Positions 16,563 through 24,813 of a DNA stretch of 40,742 nucleotides are shown in pieces. Made by a program: the position numbers and the translations under genes. The first letter of the stretch is position 1, and every line of letters begins with the position of its first letter. A model generated the notes under the pieces. It had not been told where the DNA came from. It made no database searches and saw nothing but the letters and a program-made list of their open reading frames with translations. Source of the DNA: QAMH01 sp964435565 (lineage in GTDB: Bacteria > Actinomycetota > Coriobacteriia > Coriobacteriales > QAMH01); the NCBI GenBank assembly GCA_964435565.1, contig CAYSZR010000010.1, positions 1 through 40,742 of the forward strand, written 5' to 3'.

Positions 16563-17915
16563 ATGCGTCGACTTCTCGCAATATCCCGACTCCTTCTAAC
16601 GTTCAGCCTCGCGTTGCTTCTTGCGGGTATTCTGCCCTCTTTGTCATTTGCTGCGATTTACGGCAATGATCATGTTGGTACAACAACGGTCAACGACCGG
16701 GGGATGAACATTACCGAAGCCCCGGCTATAGAGTCGTCGCACGGCATATTGGTAGACAAAGACGGAAACGTTTTATGGTCGCGTACTGCAGATACACATG
16801 CTGCTATGGCATCTATCACCAAGACGATGACGGCGGTTGTCGCTCTTGAACATGGGAATCTCGACGATGTTATCACCGTTTCTTCTAAAGCCGCATCCGT
16901 GGGCGAATCAAGCGCTGGATTGGTGACAGGGCAGCAGGTTACCCTATATGACCTGCTCTGTGGCCTGCTCATTCATTCAGGAAACGACGCCTCAATGGCA
17001 ATTGCCGAAGGCATCGCCGGCAGCGAAAGCGCATTCGTCGATATGATGAATGCGAAGGCCAAAGAGATGGGGCTTTCCAATACGCATTTTCAAAATCCGC
17101 ATGGTCTCGACGCTGATAATCACTATTCTTCGGCTGAAGACATCAGTGTGATTATCCGTTATGGGATGCAAAATGAGACGTTTCGACAGATCGTTGGCAT
17201 GAAGACTTGTACGCTTACGCTTGGAGGCACCTCTAAGGAACTCATGACAACAAATGCTTTGCTCGCAACATGGGATAGCTGTATCGGCGTAAAGACCGGC
17301 TATACCAATAAAGCGGGTGAGTGTCTCGCTGCTGCTGCAAGCAAAGACGGCGTAGAGCTCTACGCCGTCGTCCTTGACTCGACTGACGAAGTTCAGCGCT
17401 TTATAGATGCTTATAAGCTTCTTGACTGGGGATTTACGCACTATCGCACCTATACGCTCGCGACAAGCGACCAAGTTCTGGTCGATGCCCCTTTAAGTGG
17501 ATTTCTCAATAAAACGGTTAAAGCGGGAGTCGCAAACGATGTCACGGGGATGGTTCTCGACTTCAACGGCGACGTATCTATTGACATACGCCTTTCGGAC
17601 GTGCCTGACGGAATAGGCAAAGGAGAGACCGTTGGCACCATTACGTGGCGACAGGGCGAAAATGTCATCGCCTATGCGCCGCTCGTTGCAATGGAAACCA
17701 AAGGCGGGCCAGCGCCTTGGACATCTGTCTTTACTTCGCTTATTCGCTGTGTCGGTATAGTGACCGGAGACCAGTGCGTTGCCAAGAGCACGGTATATGC
17801 GCAGACGATTAAGGTTGAGAAAATCCAGAGCACCGCGGGGCAAGGCATGGATGGACCGCTTGAGATGCGCCTGCGCGAGTATGTTACGCTCTACAATCAG
17901 GTTGCATATGGCTAA
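16563..17915 (+). CDS. D-alanyl-D-alanine carboxypeptidase (DacF/PBP5-like, class C low-mass PBP)
   Basis: 450 aa from ATG 16563; the preceding GTG codon is a possible start and no clear Shine-Dalgarno distinguishes them. A signal peptide spans about 1-30 (hydrophobic core LLLTFSLALLLAGILPSLSFA). The peptidase S11 catalytic motifs are all present: S84-x-x-K87 in ASITK, S139-G-N141, and KTG at about 244-246. It removes the terminal D-Ala of peptidoglycan stem peptides outside the membrane. The C-terminal ~150 residues form the PBP5_C-like beta domain, but I see no obvious amphipathic membrane anchor. It lies between the ACT gene and a promoter for the FHA gene. Confidence 0.92.
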   Translation: MRRLLAISRLLLTFSLALLLAGILPSLSFAAIYGNDHVGTTTVNDRGMNITEAPAIESSHGILVDKDGNVLWSRTADTHAAMASITKTMTAVVALEHGNLDDVITVSSKAASVGESSAGLVTGQQVTLYDLLCGLLIHSGNDASMAIAEGIAGSESAFVDMMNAKAKEMGLSNTHFQNPHGLDADNHYSSAEDISVIIRYGMQNETFRQIVGMKTCTLTLGGTSKELMTTNALLATWDSCIGVKTGYTNKAGECLAAAASKDGVELYAVVLDSTDEVQRFIDAYKLLDWGFTHYRTYTLATSDQVLVDAPLSGFLNKTVKAGVANDVTGMVLDFNGDVSIDIRLSDVPDGIGKGETVGTITWRQGENVIAYAPLVAMETKGGPAPWTSVFTSLIRCVGIVTGDQCVAKSTVYAQTIKVEKIQSTAGQGMDGPLEMRLREYVTLYNQVAYG

Positions 17916-17924
17916 TCATGCACG

Positions 17925-17953
17925 TTCACGCATGTATGGGACGGTGCTAGAAT
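17925..17953 (+). promoter_or_regulatory. Promoter upstream of the FHA gene: TTCACG - 17 bp - TAGAAT with extended -10
   Basis: TTCACG (17925-17930) and TAGAAT (17948-17953) are 17 bp apart, and TGC immediately before TAGAAT makes an extended -10. A CATGC/GCATG inverted pair spans the -35 element. The GTG start of the FHA gene lies 33 nt beyond the -10. The acyl-CoA synthetase and iorAB genes downstream may also be read from here. Confidence 0.55.
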
Positions 17954-17985
17954 AATCGCAGCGAATGTAGTCGAAAGGAAATATC

Positions 17986-18435
17986 GTGCCTGTTCCTAAT
18001 ATCACATGTCCTATCTGCAACGAGGTCATCGAAGCTGGTAATACGTCGTGCCCGCGATGCGGATTCAAACTAGTCGGAGCTACCCAAGCTTTTAATCCCA
18101 TTACGGTTGAAACGGAAGACGGGCACCGTGATGAAGATTTAGGCACACCTGCACTCGAAGTTGTATCTGGGCCCTATGCGGGGGAAAGCTTCATCTTAGG
18201 TGATGGTAGCTTCACGCTCGGACGCGACCCCAAATGCGATATCTTTTTATCGAACATGACGGTCTCACGTCATCATTCCACGATAACGATCAAAGGCGAA
18301 TCCGCAAAAATCGAAGATGCCGGTTCGACTAATGGCACCTGGATCGATGGGGATATTGCAGAAGAAGCCGACCTTAAACCCGGAACCCGTGTTCAAATCG
18401 GCACATTCGATATGATTTTCAAGCGAATCAAATAA
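17986..18435 (+). CDS. Zinc-ribbon and FHA-domain protein
   Basis: 149 aa. The N-terminus is a zinc ribbon, CPIC at 8-11 and CPRC at 22-25. Residues about 56-149 are a forkhead-associated domain with the key phospho-threonine-binding residues: GR at 79-80, SRHH at 94-97 and STNGTW at 114-119. FHA domains bind pThr made by Ser/Thr kinases. In Actinobacteria small FHA proteins act in cell-wall and central-metabolism control. GTG 17986 is chosen because AAAGGAA lies 6-7 nt upstream. The gene sits between a penicillin-binding protein and an acyl-CoA synthetase. No Ser/Thr kinase gene is in the window, so its signalling partner is elsewhere. Confidence 0.9.
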   Translation: MPVPNITCPICNEVIEAGNTSCPRCGFKLVGATQAFNPITVETEDGHRDEDLGTPALEVVSGPYAGESFILGDGSFTLGRDPKCDIFLSNMTVSRHHSTITIKGESAKIEDAGSTNGTWIDGDIAEEADLKPGTRVQIGTFDMIFKRIK

Positions 18436-18465
18436 CTTACGATGCACAAGTGAAACGAGGATATC

Positions 18466-20100
18466 GTGCCCATCACTGATTTTCTGCGCCATAATGCGGC
18501 CGCTCATGGTGACGAAGTCGCGCTGGTAGAAGTCAATCCGGAGATTTTGGAACCAAAACATATCACCTGGCGTGATTACGACCTTATCGAAAGCACCGAA
18601 TCGGAGCCGTATCGTCGTGATATCACATGGGGTGTTTTTGATGAAAAATCAAACCGTTTTGCCAATCTGCTGCTTTCCCGTGGCATAAAAAAAGGTGACA
18701 AAGTCGCAATTCTCCTTATGAACTGCCTTGAATGGCTCCCTATCTATTTTGGTATTCTCAAAAGCGGGGCCACAGTCGTTCCGCTTAACTTTCGCTATAC
18801 ATCAGCCGAAATCGAATACTGCGTCAACCAGGCAGATGTGAATGTTCTTGTCTTCGGTCCACAATTTACGGGCCGCGTTGAAGAAATCGTTCCTTCCATA
18901 GCGCACGGAAGACTTCTTTTTTATGTTGGTGAGGATTGCCCTACCTGGGCTGAGAATTATCGCGAGCTGACGGCGAACTGCCCAAGCTTCGATCCTATGA
19001 TTCCACTTTCCGAAGACGAAGATGCCGCCATATATTTCTCAAGCGGTACAACGGGTTTTCCCAAGGCGATATTGCATCATCATCGCAGCCTGACTCAAGC
19101 AGCGGAAATGGAACGCGAACATCACGGTCAAACGCACGATGACTGTTTTCTCTGCATTCCGCCGCTTTATCACACGGGCGCAAAAATGCACTGGTTTGGT
19201 AGTCTGATCTCGGGCTCTAGGGCTGTCATGCTTCGAGGTGTGACGCCTAAAAGCATTTTCGAGACGATTTCGGCCGAGCATTGCACAATCGTCTGGCTGC
19301 TTGTGCCCTGGGTCCAGGATATCTTGCTTGCCATTGAAGAAGGCGACATCAAGATTGAAGATTATGAACTCGATCAATGGCGTCTTATGCATATCGGAGC
19401 CCAGCCGGTGCCGAAGAGCTTGATCAAACGGTGGAAAGAACTTTTCCCTCATCATCAATACGATACTAACTACGGACTTTCGGAATCGACTGGTCCTGGT
19501 TGCGTACATCTGGGTGTTGATAACATCGATTACGTCGGCGCTATTGGCGTGCCCGGTTACCGATGGGTTGCCAAGATATGCGATGAAACAGGCGTAGAGG
19601 TTCCCCAAGGCGAAGTAGGCGAACTCCGTGTCAAGGGTCCCGGAGTCATGGTCTGCTATTACAACAATCCCGAAGCCACGATGGAAACGGTTCACAATGG
19701 ATGGCTTCTTACGGGAGATATGGCACGAAAAGATGACGATGGCTTTATCTGGCTTGTCGACCGTAAAAAGGATGTCGTCATTTCCGGCGGCGAGAATATC
19801 TATCCCGTTCAAATCGAGGACTTCTTGTCTGCGCACCCAGCAGTCAAGGATGTTGCCGTAATTGGTCTTCCGGATATACGTCTGGGAGAAATTGCCACGG
19901 CGATCATCGAACTTAAACCGGAAAGCGATATCACCGAAGACGATATCAACGACTTTTGTATGACGTTGCCCCGTTATAAGCGACCGCGCAAAGTGATTTT
20001 CGCCCCTGTTCCGCGCAATGCGACGGGCAAGATTGAAAAGCCATTGCTGCGTAAGACATATGGGGCGACCAACATCGTTGAACACGAAAACGAAGCGTAG
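18466..20100 (+). CDS. AMP-dependent acyl-CoA synthetase / acid-CoA ligase (ANL superfamily)
   Basis: 544 aa starting with GTG 18466 after AACGAGG. Canonical motifs: YFSSGTTGFPKAIL at about 190-203 (P-loop), YGLSESTGPG at about 337-346, TGDMARKDDDGFIWLVDR at about 415-432 (hinge), GGENIYPVQIE, and NATGKIEKPLL with the catalytic Lys near the C-terminus. It activates a carboxylic acid to an acyl-adenylate and then a CoA thioester. It starts 30 nt after the FHA gene and lies 63 nt before iorA, so it could process the acyl-CoA made by the oxidoreductase or activate a fatty or aryl acid. Substrate specificity cannot be read. Confidence 0.9.
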   Translation: MPITDFLRHNAAAHGDEVALVEVNPEILEPKHITWRDYDLIESTESEPYRRDITWGVFDEKSNRFANLLLSRGIKKGDKVAILLMNCLEWLPIYFGILKSGATVVPLNFRYTSAEIEYCVNQADVNVLVFGPQFTGRVEEIVPSIAHGRLLFYVGEDCPTWAENYRELTANCPSFDPMIPLSEDEDAAIYFSSGTTGFPKAILHHHRSLTQAAEMEREHHGQTHDDCFLCIPPLYHTGAKMHWFGSLISGSRAVMLRGVTPKSIFETISAEHCTIVWLLVPWVQDILLAIEEGDIKIEDYELDQWRLMHIGAQPVPKSLIKRWKELFPHHQYDTNYGLSESTGPGCVHLGVDNIDYVGAIGVPGYRWVAKICDETGVEVPQGEVGELRVKGPGVMVCYYNNPEATMETVHNGWLLTGDMARKDDDGFIWLVDRKKDVVISGGENIYPVQIEDFLSAHPAVKDVAVIGLPDIRLGEIATAIIELKPESDITEDDINDFCMTLPRYKRPRKVIFAPVPRNATGKIEKPLLRKTYGATNIVEHENEA

Positions 20101-20163
20101 GAATATTCGATTTCCGTTTGCCAGTAGGCGTCGGGGAATTTAGAAGAAGGGAAAGAAACGCGT

Positions 20164-21936
20164 ATGAAGCAACTGCTGAGCGGTAATGAGGCAATCGCGC
20201 AAGGCGCATGGGAGGCGGGAGCCAACGTCGGCGTCGGTTATCCCGGAACTCCTTCGACCGAGACGCTCGAGAACCTCTCAAGGCACGATGACGTGTATTG
20301 TGAATGGGCTCCCAACGAAAAGGTCGCTTTAGAGGTCGCAATAGGCGCTGCCATGGGCGGCGCGCGCAGTCTTGTCACGATGAAGCATGTTGGCGTAAAC
20401 GTCGCCGCTGATCCGCTCATGAGCGTTTGCAACACCGGGGTAAATGCTGGTTTGGTTGTCCTTGCTGCCGATGATCCTTCTATGTTCTCATCCCAAAACG
20501 AACAAGATTCCCGCAATTACGCGGCTTTCGCTCGTATCCCCATGCTTGAACCGGCAGATTCTGCCGAAGCTCACGCCTTCGTGCAGCTCGCGTTTCAGAT
20601 TTCCGAGGATTTCGACACGCCCGTCATGTTGCGTGAATCGATGCGCATCGCGCATACCAAATCTGCGGTCGATGTCGCACAGACGCGGACTGAGCGTTCG
20701 TTGCGTGATTTCGAACCTTGTCCTTCTAAATATGTGATGATGCCTGGCTTTGCTCGCGCTCGCCGTATCGTCGTAAATGAACGAACGAAGAAGCTCATTG
20801 AATTTGCCGAGAAAACGGATTTGAATGCATTGGAGATGCGCGATACTTCTATCGGCATCATTGCAAGTGGCGCCGTGTATCAGCACGTCCGCGAGGCACT
20901 TCCCCAAGCAAGTGTTCTCAAGATCGGACTTTCCTGGCCGTTGCCTCCCCAGAAAATCGCCAAATTCGCCGAAAGCGTCGACCGTCTATACGTTGTAGAA
21001 GAAGCGTGCGACTTTTTTGCCCTGCATGTTCATGCTCTTGGCATATCGACCGATGAATTCCCAGGAGAGCAGCTCCCCGAGGAAGGCGAGCTTACACCGC
21101 AGCTTATCGCACGCGCATTTGACATCCAGACACCGGATACGCATGCAAGCGTCCAAGATCTTCCACCTCGCCCGCCGTCGTTGTGCGCAGGTTGCCCGCA
21201 TCGACTTGTGTTCTCTACATTGCGTGATATCAAGGCAATTGTGACCGGTGATATCGGATGTTACACACTTGGCGCAACAGCCCCGCTCGGTGCTGTGCAT
21301 TCCACTGTCGATATGGGCGCATCGCTTTCGATGGCCCATGGCATGGAGCTTGCGCAGGTATCTGAACGTTACGATCGTCCCGTTGTGGGCGTCATCGGAG
21401 ACAGCACCTTCGCACATTCTGGAATCACAAGCCTTCTTGGAACCGTATATAACGGAGGCTCGGGCACGCTGTGCATTCTCGACAACCGTACAACGGCCAT
21501 GACAGGCTGCCAGGGTAATCCGTGTAACGGCGTCACTCTTACCGAACAGGTGCGTGGCATAAGCCCGCTTGATGTTCCCGCTGGCAAATCACTCAATATC
21601 GAGGATCTTTGTCGAGCTATCGGGGTTGAAGACGTGGTAAGTGTCAATGCGCAGGATCTTTCTGCCGTCAAAGCGGCCCTTGAATCGGCGGTCTCGGCAA
21701 AAAATGATCTTTCGGTAATCGTGTTCCATAGTCCCTGCCGACTTATAGACCGAACCCAGGGCACGGTTCCCACTATCGAAGATTGTCGCGCCTGTGGACG
21801 TTGCATTAAATTAGGATGCCCGGCAATTGGCAAGGATGAGCAAGGACGCGCATTCATTAATCCAGATCAATGCGTCGGTTGCGACCAGTGCATACAGACT
21901 TGCCCGTTCGACTGCATTTCGAAGAAGGGGGAGTAG
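20164..21936 (+). CDS. iorA: Indolepyruvate:ferredoxin oxidoreductase, alpha subunit
   Basis: 590 aa. The enzyme decarboxylates aryl-pyruvates (from Trp, Phe, Tyr) with CoA and ferredoxin to aryl-acetyl-CoA, CO2 and reduced ferredoxin. The pyrimidine-binding domain opens with GNEAIAQGAWEAG and YPGTPSTE. The TPP-binding part has the GDIGCYTLG and GDSTFAHSG motifs (about 360-430) and NRTTAMTGCQ. The C-terminus carries two [4Fe-4S] motifs, CRACGRC with a following Cys and CVGCDQCIQTCP. Length and layout match IorA. The ATG is preceded by GAAGGGAAAG. iorB follows 2 nt after the stop. Confidence 0.95.
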   Translation: MKQLLSGNEAIAQGAWEAGANVGVGYPGTPSTETLENLSRHDDVYCEWAPNEKVALEVAIGAAMGGARSLVTMKHVGVNVAADPLMSVCNTGVNAGLVVLAADDPSMFSSQNEQDSRNYAAFARIPMLEPADSAEAHAFVQLAFQISEDFDTPVMLRESMRIAHTKSAVDVAQTRTERSLRDFEPCPSKYVMMPGFARARRIVVNERTKKLIEFAEKTDLNALEMRDTSIGIIASGAVYQHVREALPQASVLKIGLSWPLPPQKIAKFAESVDRLYVVEEACDFFALHVHALGISTDEFPGEQLPEEGELTPQLIARAFDIQTPDTHASVQDLPPRPPSLCAGCPHRLVFSTLRDIKAIVTGDIGCYTLGATAPLGAVHSTVDMGASLSMAHGMELAQVSERYDRPVVGVIGDSTFAHSGITSLLGTVYNGGSGTLCILDNRTTAMTGCQGNPCNGVTLTEQVRGISPLDVPAGKSLNIEDLCRAIGVEDVVSVNAQDLSAVKAALESAVSAKNDLSVIVFHSPCRLIDRTQGTVPTIEDCRACGRCIKLGCPAIGKDEQGRAFINPDQCVGCDQCIQTCPFDCISKKGE

Positions 21937-21938
21937 TC

Positions 21939-22529
21939 ATGGCTGAATCCTCTAAAATTACAACGGTTCTCCTTGTCGGCGTTGGCGGACAGGGGACTAT
22001 CCTTGCCGGAGACTTGCTTGCCAAGACCGCTGCAGCAAGCGGTCTTGATGTGAAGATCTCTGAGATTCACGGTATGAGTCAGCGTGGCGGATCGGTTTCA
22101 ACGGTCGTGCGCTTTGGCGATGAAGTAACATCCATGATCTGTGATCCCGGATGTGCAGATGTCATCGTTAGCTTTGAGGCTGTCGAGGCATTGCGTGCCC
22201 AACAGTATCTTAAAGTCGATACTGGACGCATGTTCGTCAACGATGAGACCATCGTGCCGCCAAGCGTTGCAATAGGAAATGGCACGATGCCTCGCGATCT
22301 CAAGGACCGTCTTGACGAGCTTGGTGCAGTGCGCATCGATGCAGGATTTATCGCCCGACAATCGGGAAGCCCAAAATCTACCAATGTCGTTCTTATGGGA
22401 GCACTTGCAACCGCGCTTCCTTTTGAATCGGACGTCTGGCGCGATGTGATTTCCAAACGTGTCCCTCCCAAGACCGTCGAAGCGAATCTCATCGCTTTCG
22501 AAATGGGTCGAGATGCCGCGCGTGCATAG
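21939..22529 (+). CDS. iorB: Indolepyruvate:ferredoxin oxidoreductase, beta subunit
   Basis: 196 aa from ATG 21939, which has GGGGGAG about 6 nt upstream; an earlier in-frame start would lie inside iorA and is not needed. The N-terminus VLLVGVGGQGTILAGDLLA is the gamma-type domain of 2-oxoacid:ferredoxin oxidoreductases, and GMSQRGGSVSTVVRFG is the second conserved block. It completes the heterotetramer with IorA. Reduced ferredoxin made here is the natural electron donor for the Ech complex encoded about 10 kb upstream. The last 17 nt overlap the next gene. Confidence 0.94.
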   Translation: MAESSKITTVLLVGVGGQGTILAGDLLAKTAAASGLDVKISEIHGMSQRGGSVSTVVRFGDEVTSMICDPGCADVIVSFEAVEALRAQQYLKVDTGRMFVNDETIVPPSVAIGNGTMPRDLKDRLDELGAVRIDAGFIARQSGSPKSTNVVLMGALATALPFESDVWRDVISKRVPPKTVEANLIAFEMGRDAARA

Positions 22530-23586
22530 ATCCCATTTGCGACATGGCGCTTCAAATGCCGCAGTATGCCCTGCCTTTGCGCTGGCAGCAATCCTAGTCA
22601 TCTCATGTTTATCGCTCACTGCTTGTTTTGGCATTCCCAAAACTCCTTCAGTTGCGGCTTATGTGAATGACGAGTCAATCTATGAAGACGACGTAACGGG
22701 GTATATAGAGGGATTCCGATCTAAGAACACCGAATATGAAACGGATACCGGCTGGGCAGAGTATCTCAAGGCGAACGGATATACATCTGAAACCATCCGT
22801 ACCTATGTGCTCAATACGAATTTCATCCCCAAGGTTCTTATCAGGCAGGAATGCTCTTCTCGTGGCATACAAGTCACTGATGCTGACCTCGATGCAGTTA
22901 TTAAAGGGGAGAAGGATTACTACGAGAAGCGCTATGGTGCTAATTCCTGGGACAGCGTCCTTGATTCATACGGCTACACAGAAGAAACATGGCGCGAAAA
23001 CGAGCTTAATCGTTTACTCGAAGAACGATTACGCGATACGGTCATCGTAGATGTCGTACCCAGCGAGGCCGAAATCCAGGCGCAGGCAAACACGACTGCT
23101 GCAAACTACAGCGGCAAGAGTTCGTATTACATCGCGTTTCCTTCGCGAGATGAGGCACAGCGTGCTCGCGATAGTTTGGCAATGACAAATGACACAACGA
23201 CTCTTGAGGCATTTCAATCTCTGGGAACCGCAACCTATGCGGGTTGGAATTCTCTTCCCGCAAACCTCGATGCCTTGAGCACGGATTATATACAGTCGCT
23301 TAACTCGCTTTCATCGGGCAATGTCTCGGCGCCCATCCAAACCGGGTCAAATTACCTGCTTATATTCTGCGATGCAACGTTTAATGCCGACACAGGTGGC
23401 GAATCCGTTGCCCTCGAGACGTTGCCTGCAGAGATATACAATCAGATAGTTTCTGATACGAATAAAGCTAAAACAGCAAAGCTCTTCGATGATTGGCTTT
23501 CCGACCTGGCGGATAATTCGTCCATTGTTTATGAGCCTATGCCCGATGGTCTGCCCTATAGCGTAAACGTCACACTTGCCGAGTAG
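22513..23586 (+). CDS. SurA/PrsA-like foldase lipoprotein (SurA N-terminal domain)
   Basis: 357 aa. Starting at ATG 22513 the protein has a long basic n-region, a hydrophobic segment and a lipobox ending at Cys38 (SLTAC), so it should be lipid-anchored outside the membrane. Residues about 45-190 resemble the SurA_N helical chaperone domain (VNDESIYEDDVTGYIE..., repeated acidic helices). Residues about 200-310 hold a short, weak parvulin-like region (SYYIAFPSRDEAQRARD...). Catalytic prolyl isomerase residues are not convincingly conserved, so a chaperone role is more likely. The start overlaps iorB by 17 nt, implying coupled translation although the functions differ. Confidence 0.75.
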   Translation: MPRVHRSHLRHGASNAAVCPAFALAAILVISCLSLTACFGIPKTPSVAAYVNDESIYEDDVTGYIEGFRSKNTEYETDTGWAEYLKANGYTSETIRTYVLNTNFIPKVLIRQECSSRGIQVTDADLDAVIKGEKDYYEKRYGANSWDSVLDSYGYTEETWRENELNRLLEERLRDTVIVDVVPSEAEIQAQANTTAANYSGKSSYYIAFPSRDEAQRARDSLAMTNDTTTLEAFQSLGTATYAGWNSLPANLDALSTDYIQSLNSLSSGNVSAPIQTGSNYLLIFCDATFNADTGGESVALETLPAEIYNQIVSDTNKAKTAKLFDDWLSDLADNSSIVYEPMPDGLPYSVNVTLAE

Positions 23587-23590
23587 GCGC

Positions 23591-24538
23591 ATGTTAAACT
23601 GTCAAGACACTGTCATAGGCCGTATTGCGCCGAGCCCAACTGGTCATATGCATTTGGGCAATGCGTTTTCAGCGTTATTGGCCTGGGCATGGGCACGATC
23701 ACGTCAAGGTGCTTTTGTCTTGCGCCTGGAAGACTTAGACGATAGATGTGCGGGCGGGAGATACGTTGAGGACCTTATCGATGATCTGCGCTGGCTTGGC
23801 ATCGATTGGGATGGAAAACCCGTTGTGCAAAGCGATCGCATACGTGTGTATGAAAAAGCGATCGAACACATAGCGCGCGTGGCCGAGGTCTATCCGTGCT
23901 TTTGCTCGCGCGCAGATCTTCATGCAGCTTCTGCTCCTCATGCAAGCGATGGAGTTCCTGTATATGCCGGTTCCTGCTATGGGATGAGTCCTGACCAATG
24001 TCATCAGCGTTCCCTTACGCGCAATCCGGCGCTTCGCCTGCATGTCACCGATGGAGAAATCGGATTTATCGATGGGCTGATGGGCGAGTTCAAGCAAGAC
24101 CTTGCACATGAATGCGGTGATTTTGTTTTGCGCAGAAGCGATGGCGTGTTTGCTTATCAGCTGACCTGCGTGGCTGATGATGCCGAAAATGGCATAACCG
24201 ACGTCGTACGCGCAAGCGACCTGCTCTCATCGACGCCAAGACAACTGCTGCTGTATAGGCTGCTGGATAAAAGACCCCCACGTTTCTTTCATCATCCATT
24301 GCTTATTGGGAAAGATGGCAGAAGACTTTCCAAGCGCAATGCTGATCTAACGATTTCTACACTGCGCAAACAGGGGGCGCGCTCGGAGCAGGTCATTGGT
24401 TATCTCGCTACGCTTTGTGGACACGCCGATCAGGGCGAAGAATGCACCTCAAACGAATTTGCGTCTCGCTTCAACTGGTCAAATGTTCCCGTAGGAAATA
24501 TTGTCGTCGAAGATCCATTGCCATTTGGGCATGCTTGA
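23591..24538 (+). CDS. gluQ: Glutamyl-Q tRNA(Asp) synthetase (GluQ-RS)
   Basis: 315 aa from ATG 23591, 4 nt after the preceding stop. It is a truncated glutamyl-tRNA synthetase lacking the anticodon-binding domain. It attaches Glu to the queuosine at position 34 of tRNA-Asp. The class I signature HMHLGN is at about 19-24, and the KMSKS-like loop is RLSKRNAD at about 238-245. The zinc site is complete: Cys103, Cys105, Tyr125 and Cys129, with the same Tyr-x3-Cys spacing as the E. coli enzyme. No queuosine biosynthesis gene is in the window. It is the last gene before the hairpin and tRNA-Ala. Confidence 0.9.
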   Translation: MLNCQDTVIGRIAPSPTGHMHLGNAFSALLAWAWARSRQGAFVLRLEDLDDRCAGGRYVEDLIDDLRWLGIDWDGKPVVQSDRIRVYEKAIEHIARVAEVYPCFCSRADLHAASAPHASDGVPVYAGSCYGMSPDQCHQRSLTRNPALRLHVTDGEIGFIDGLMGEFKQDLAHECGDFVLRRSDGVFAYQLTCVADDAENGITDVVRASDLLSSTPRQLLLYRLLDKRPPRFFHHPLLIGKDGRRLSKRNADLTISTLRKQGARSEQVIGYLATLCGHADQGEECTSNEFASRFNWSNVPVGNIVVEDPLPFGHA

Positions 24539-24556
24539 TCGACAGATGCATGGCGA

Positions 24557-24585
24557 GATATTTGAAAGAGTCACTTTCAAATATC
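24557..24585. repeat. Perfect 12-bp inverted repeat (hairpin) between gluQ and tRNA-Ala
   Basis: Arms GATATTTGAAAG (24557-24568) and CTTTCAAATATC (24574-24585) pair perfectly around a 5-nt loop. The sequence after it (GCTTGCAT) has no T-run, so this is not a standard intrinsic terminator. It ends 2 bp before the -35 of the tRNA promoter. It may be a factor-dependent terminator or 3'-end stabiliser of the gluQ message, or a protein site. Confidence 0.7.
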
Positions 24586-24587
24586 GC

Positions 24588-24615
24588 TTGCATGAAGTCC
24601 TTGGATTGTTATAAT
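24588..24615 (+). promoter_or_regulatory. Promoter of tRNA-Ala: TTGCAT - 16 bp - TATAAT
   Basis: TTGCAT (24588-24593) and a consensus TATAAT (24610-24615) are separated by 16 bp. The tRNA begins 27 nt after the -10, which fits a short processed leader. Confidence 0.7.
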
Positions 24616-24642
24616 AGCCAACGCGTCTTTTCGACGTCTTTT

Positions 24643-24718
24643 GGGGATATAGCTCAGCTGGGAGAGCGCATGACTGGCAGTCATGAGGTCAGGGGTTCGA
24701 ACCCCCTTATCTCCACCA
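24643..24718 (+). tRNA. tRNA-Ala (anticodon GGC)
   Basis: A 76-nt cloverleaf: acceptor stem GGGGATA pairing with TTATCTCC-type 3' strand, D-arm GCTCAGCTGGGAGAGC, anticodon stem CATGA/TCATG closing the loop CTGGCAG, and T-arm AGGGGTTCGAACCCCC. The anticodon GGC is at 24676-24678 and decodes GCC/GCU. The CCA end is encoded in the genome. A consensus promoter precedes it and an intrinsic terminator follows, so it is an independent transcription unit. No other tRNA is adjacent. Confidence 0.97.
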
Positions 24719-24728
24719 AGTAATTGAC

Positions 24729-24765
24729 AACCCTCTACCTGCACAAAAGCAGGGGAGGGTTTTTT
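24729..24765 (+). terminator. Rho-independent terminator of tRNA-Ala
   Basis: The hairpin has stem segments AACCCT/AGGGTT and CCTGC/GCAGG with a small internal asymmetry and loop ACAAAA, followed by a run of six T. It starts 10 nt after the tRNA CCA end and precedes the tatD start by about 50 nt. Confidence 0.85.
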
Positions 24766-24813
24766 ACTAGAGGGCTTCGTGATTCAAATGCTTCTCAAGT
24801 ATGGGTATATGTC

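Noticed and set aside
19039..20085. 348-codon open frame on the minus strand opposite the acyl-CoA synthetase
   Set aside because: It is a shadow of a well-conserved plus-strand gene with clear motifs; the antisense product has no recognisable domain and no ribosome binding site.
24724..24813. Longer N-terminus for the TatD-like protein
   Set aside because: The extension would be translated from the tRNA terminator, and the family motif DMHMH starts right after the ATG chosen.
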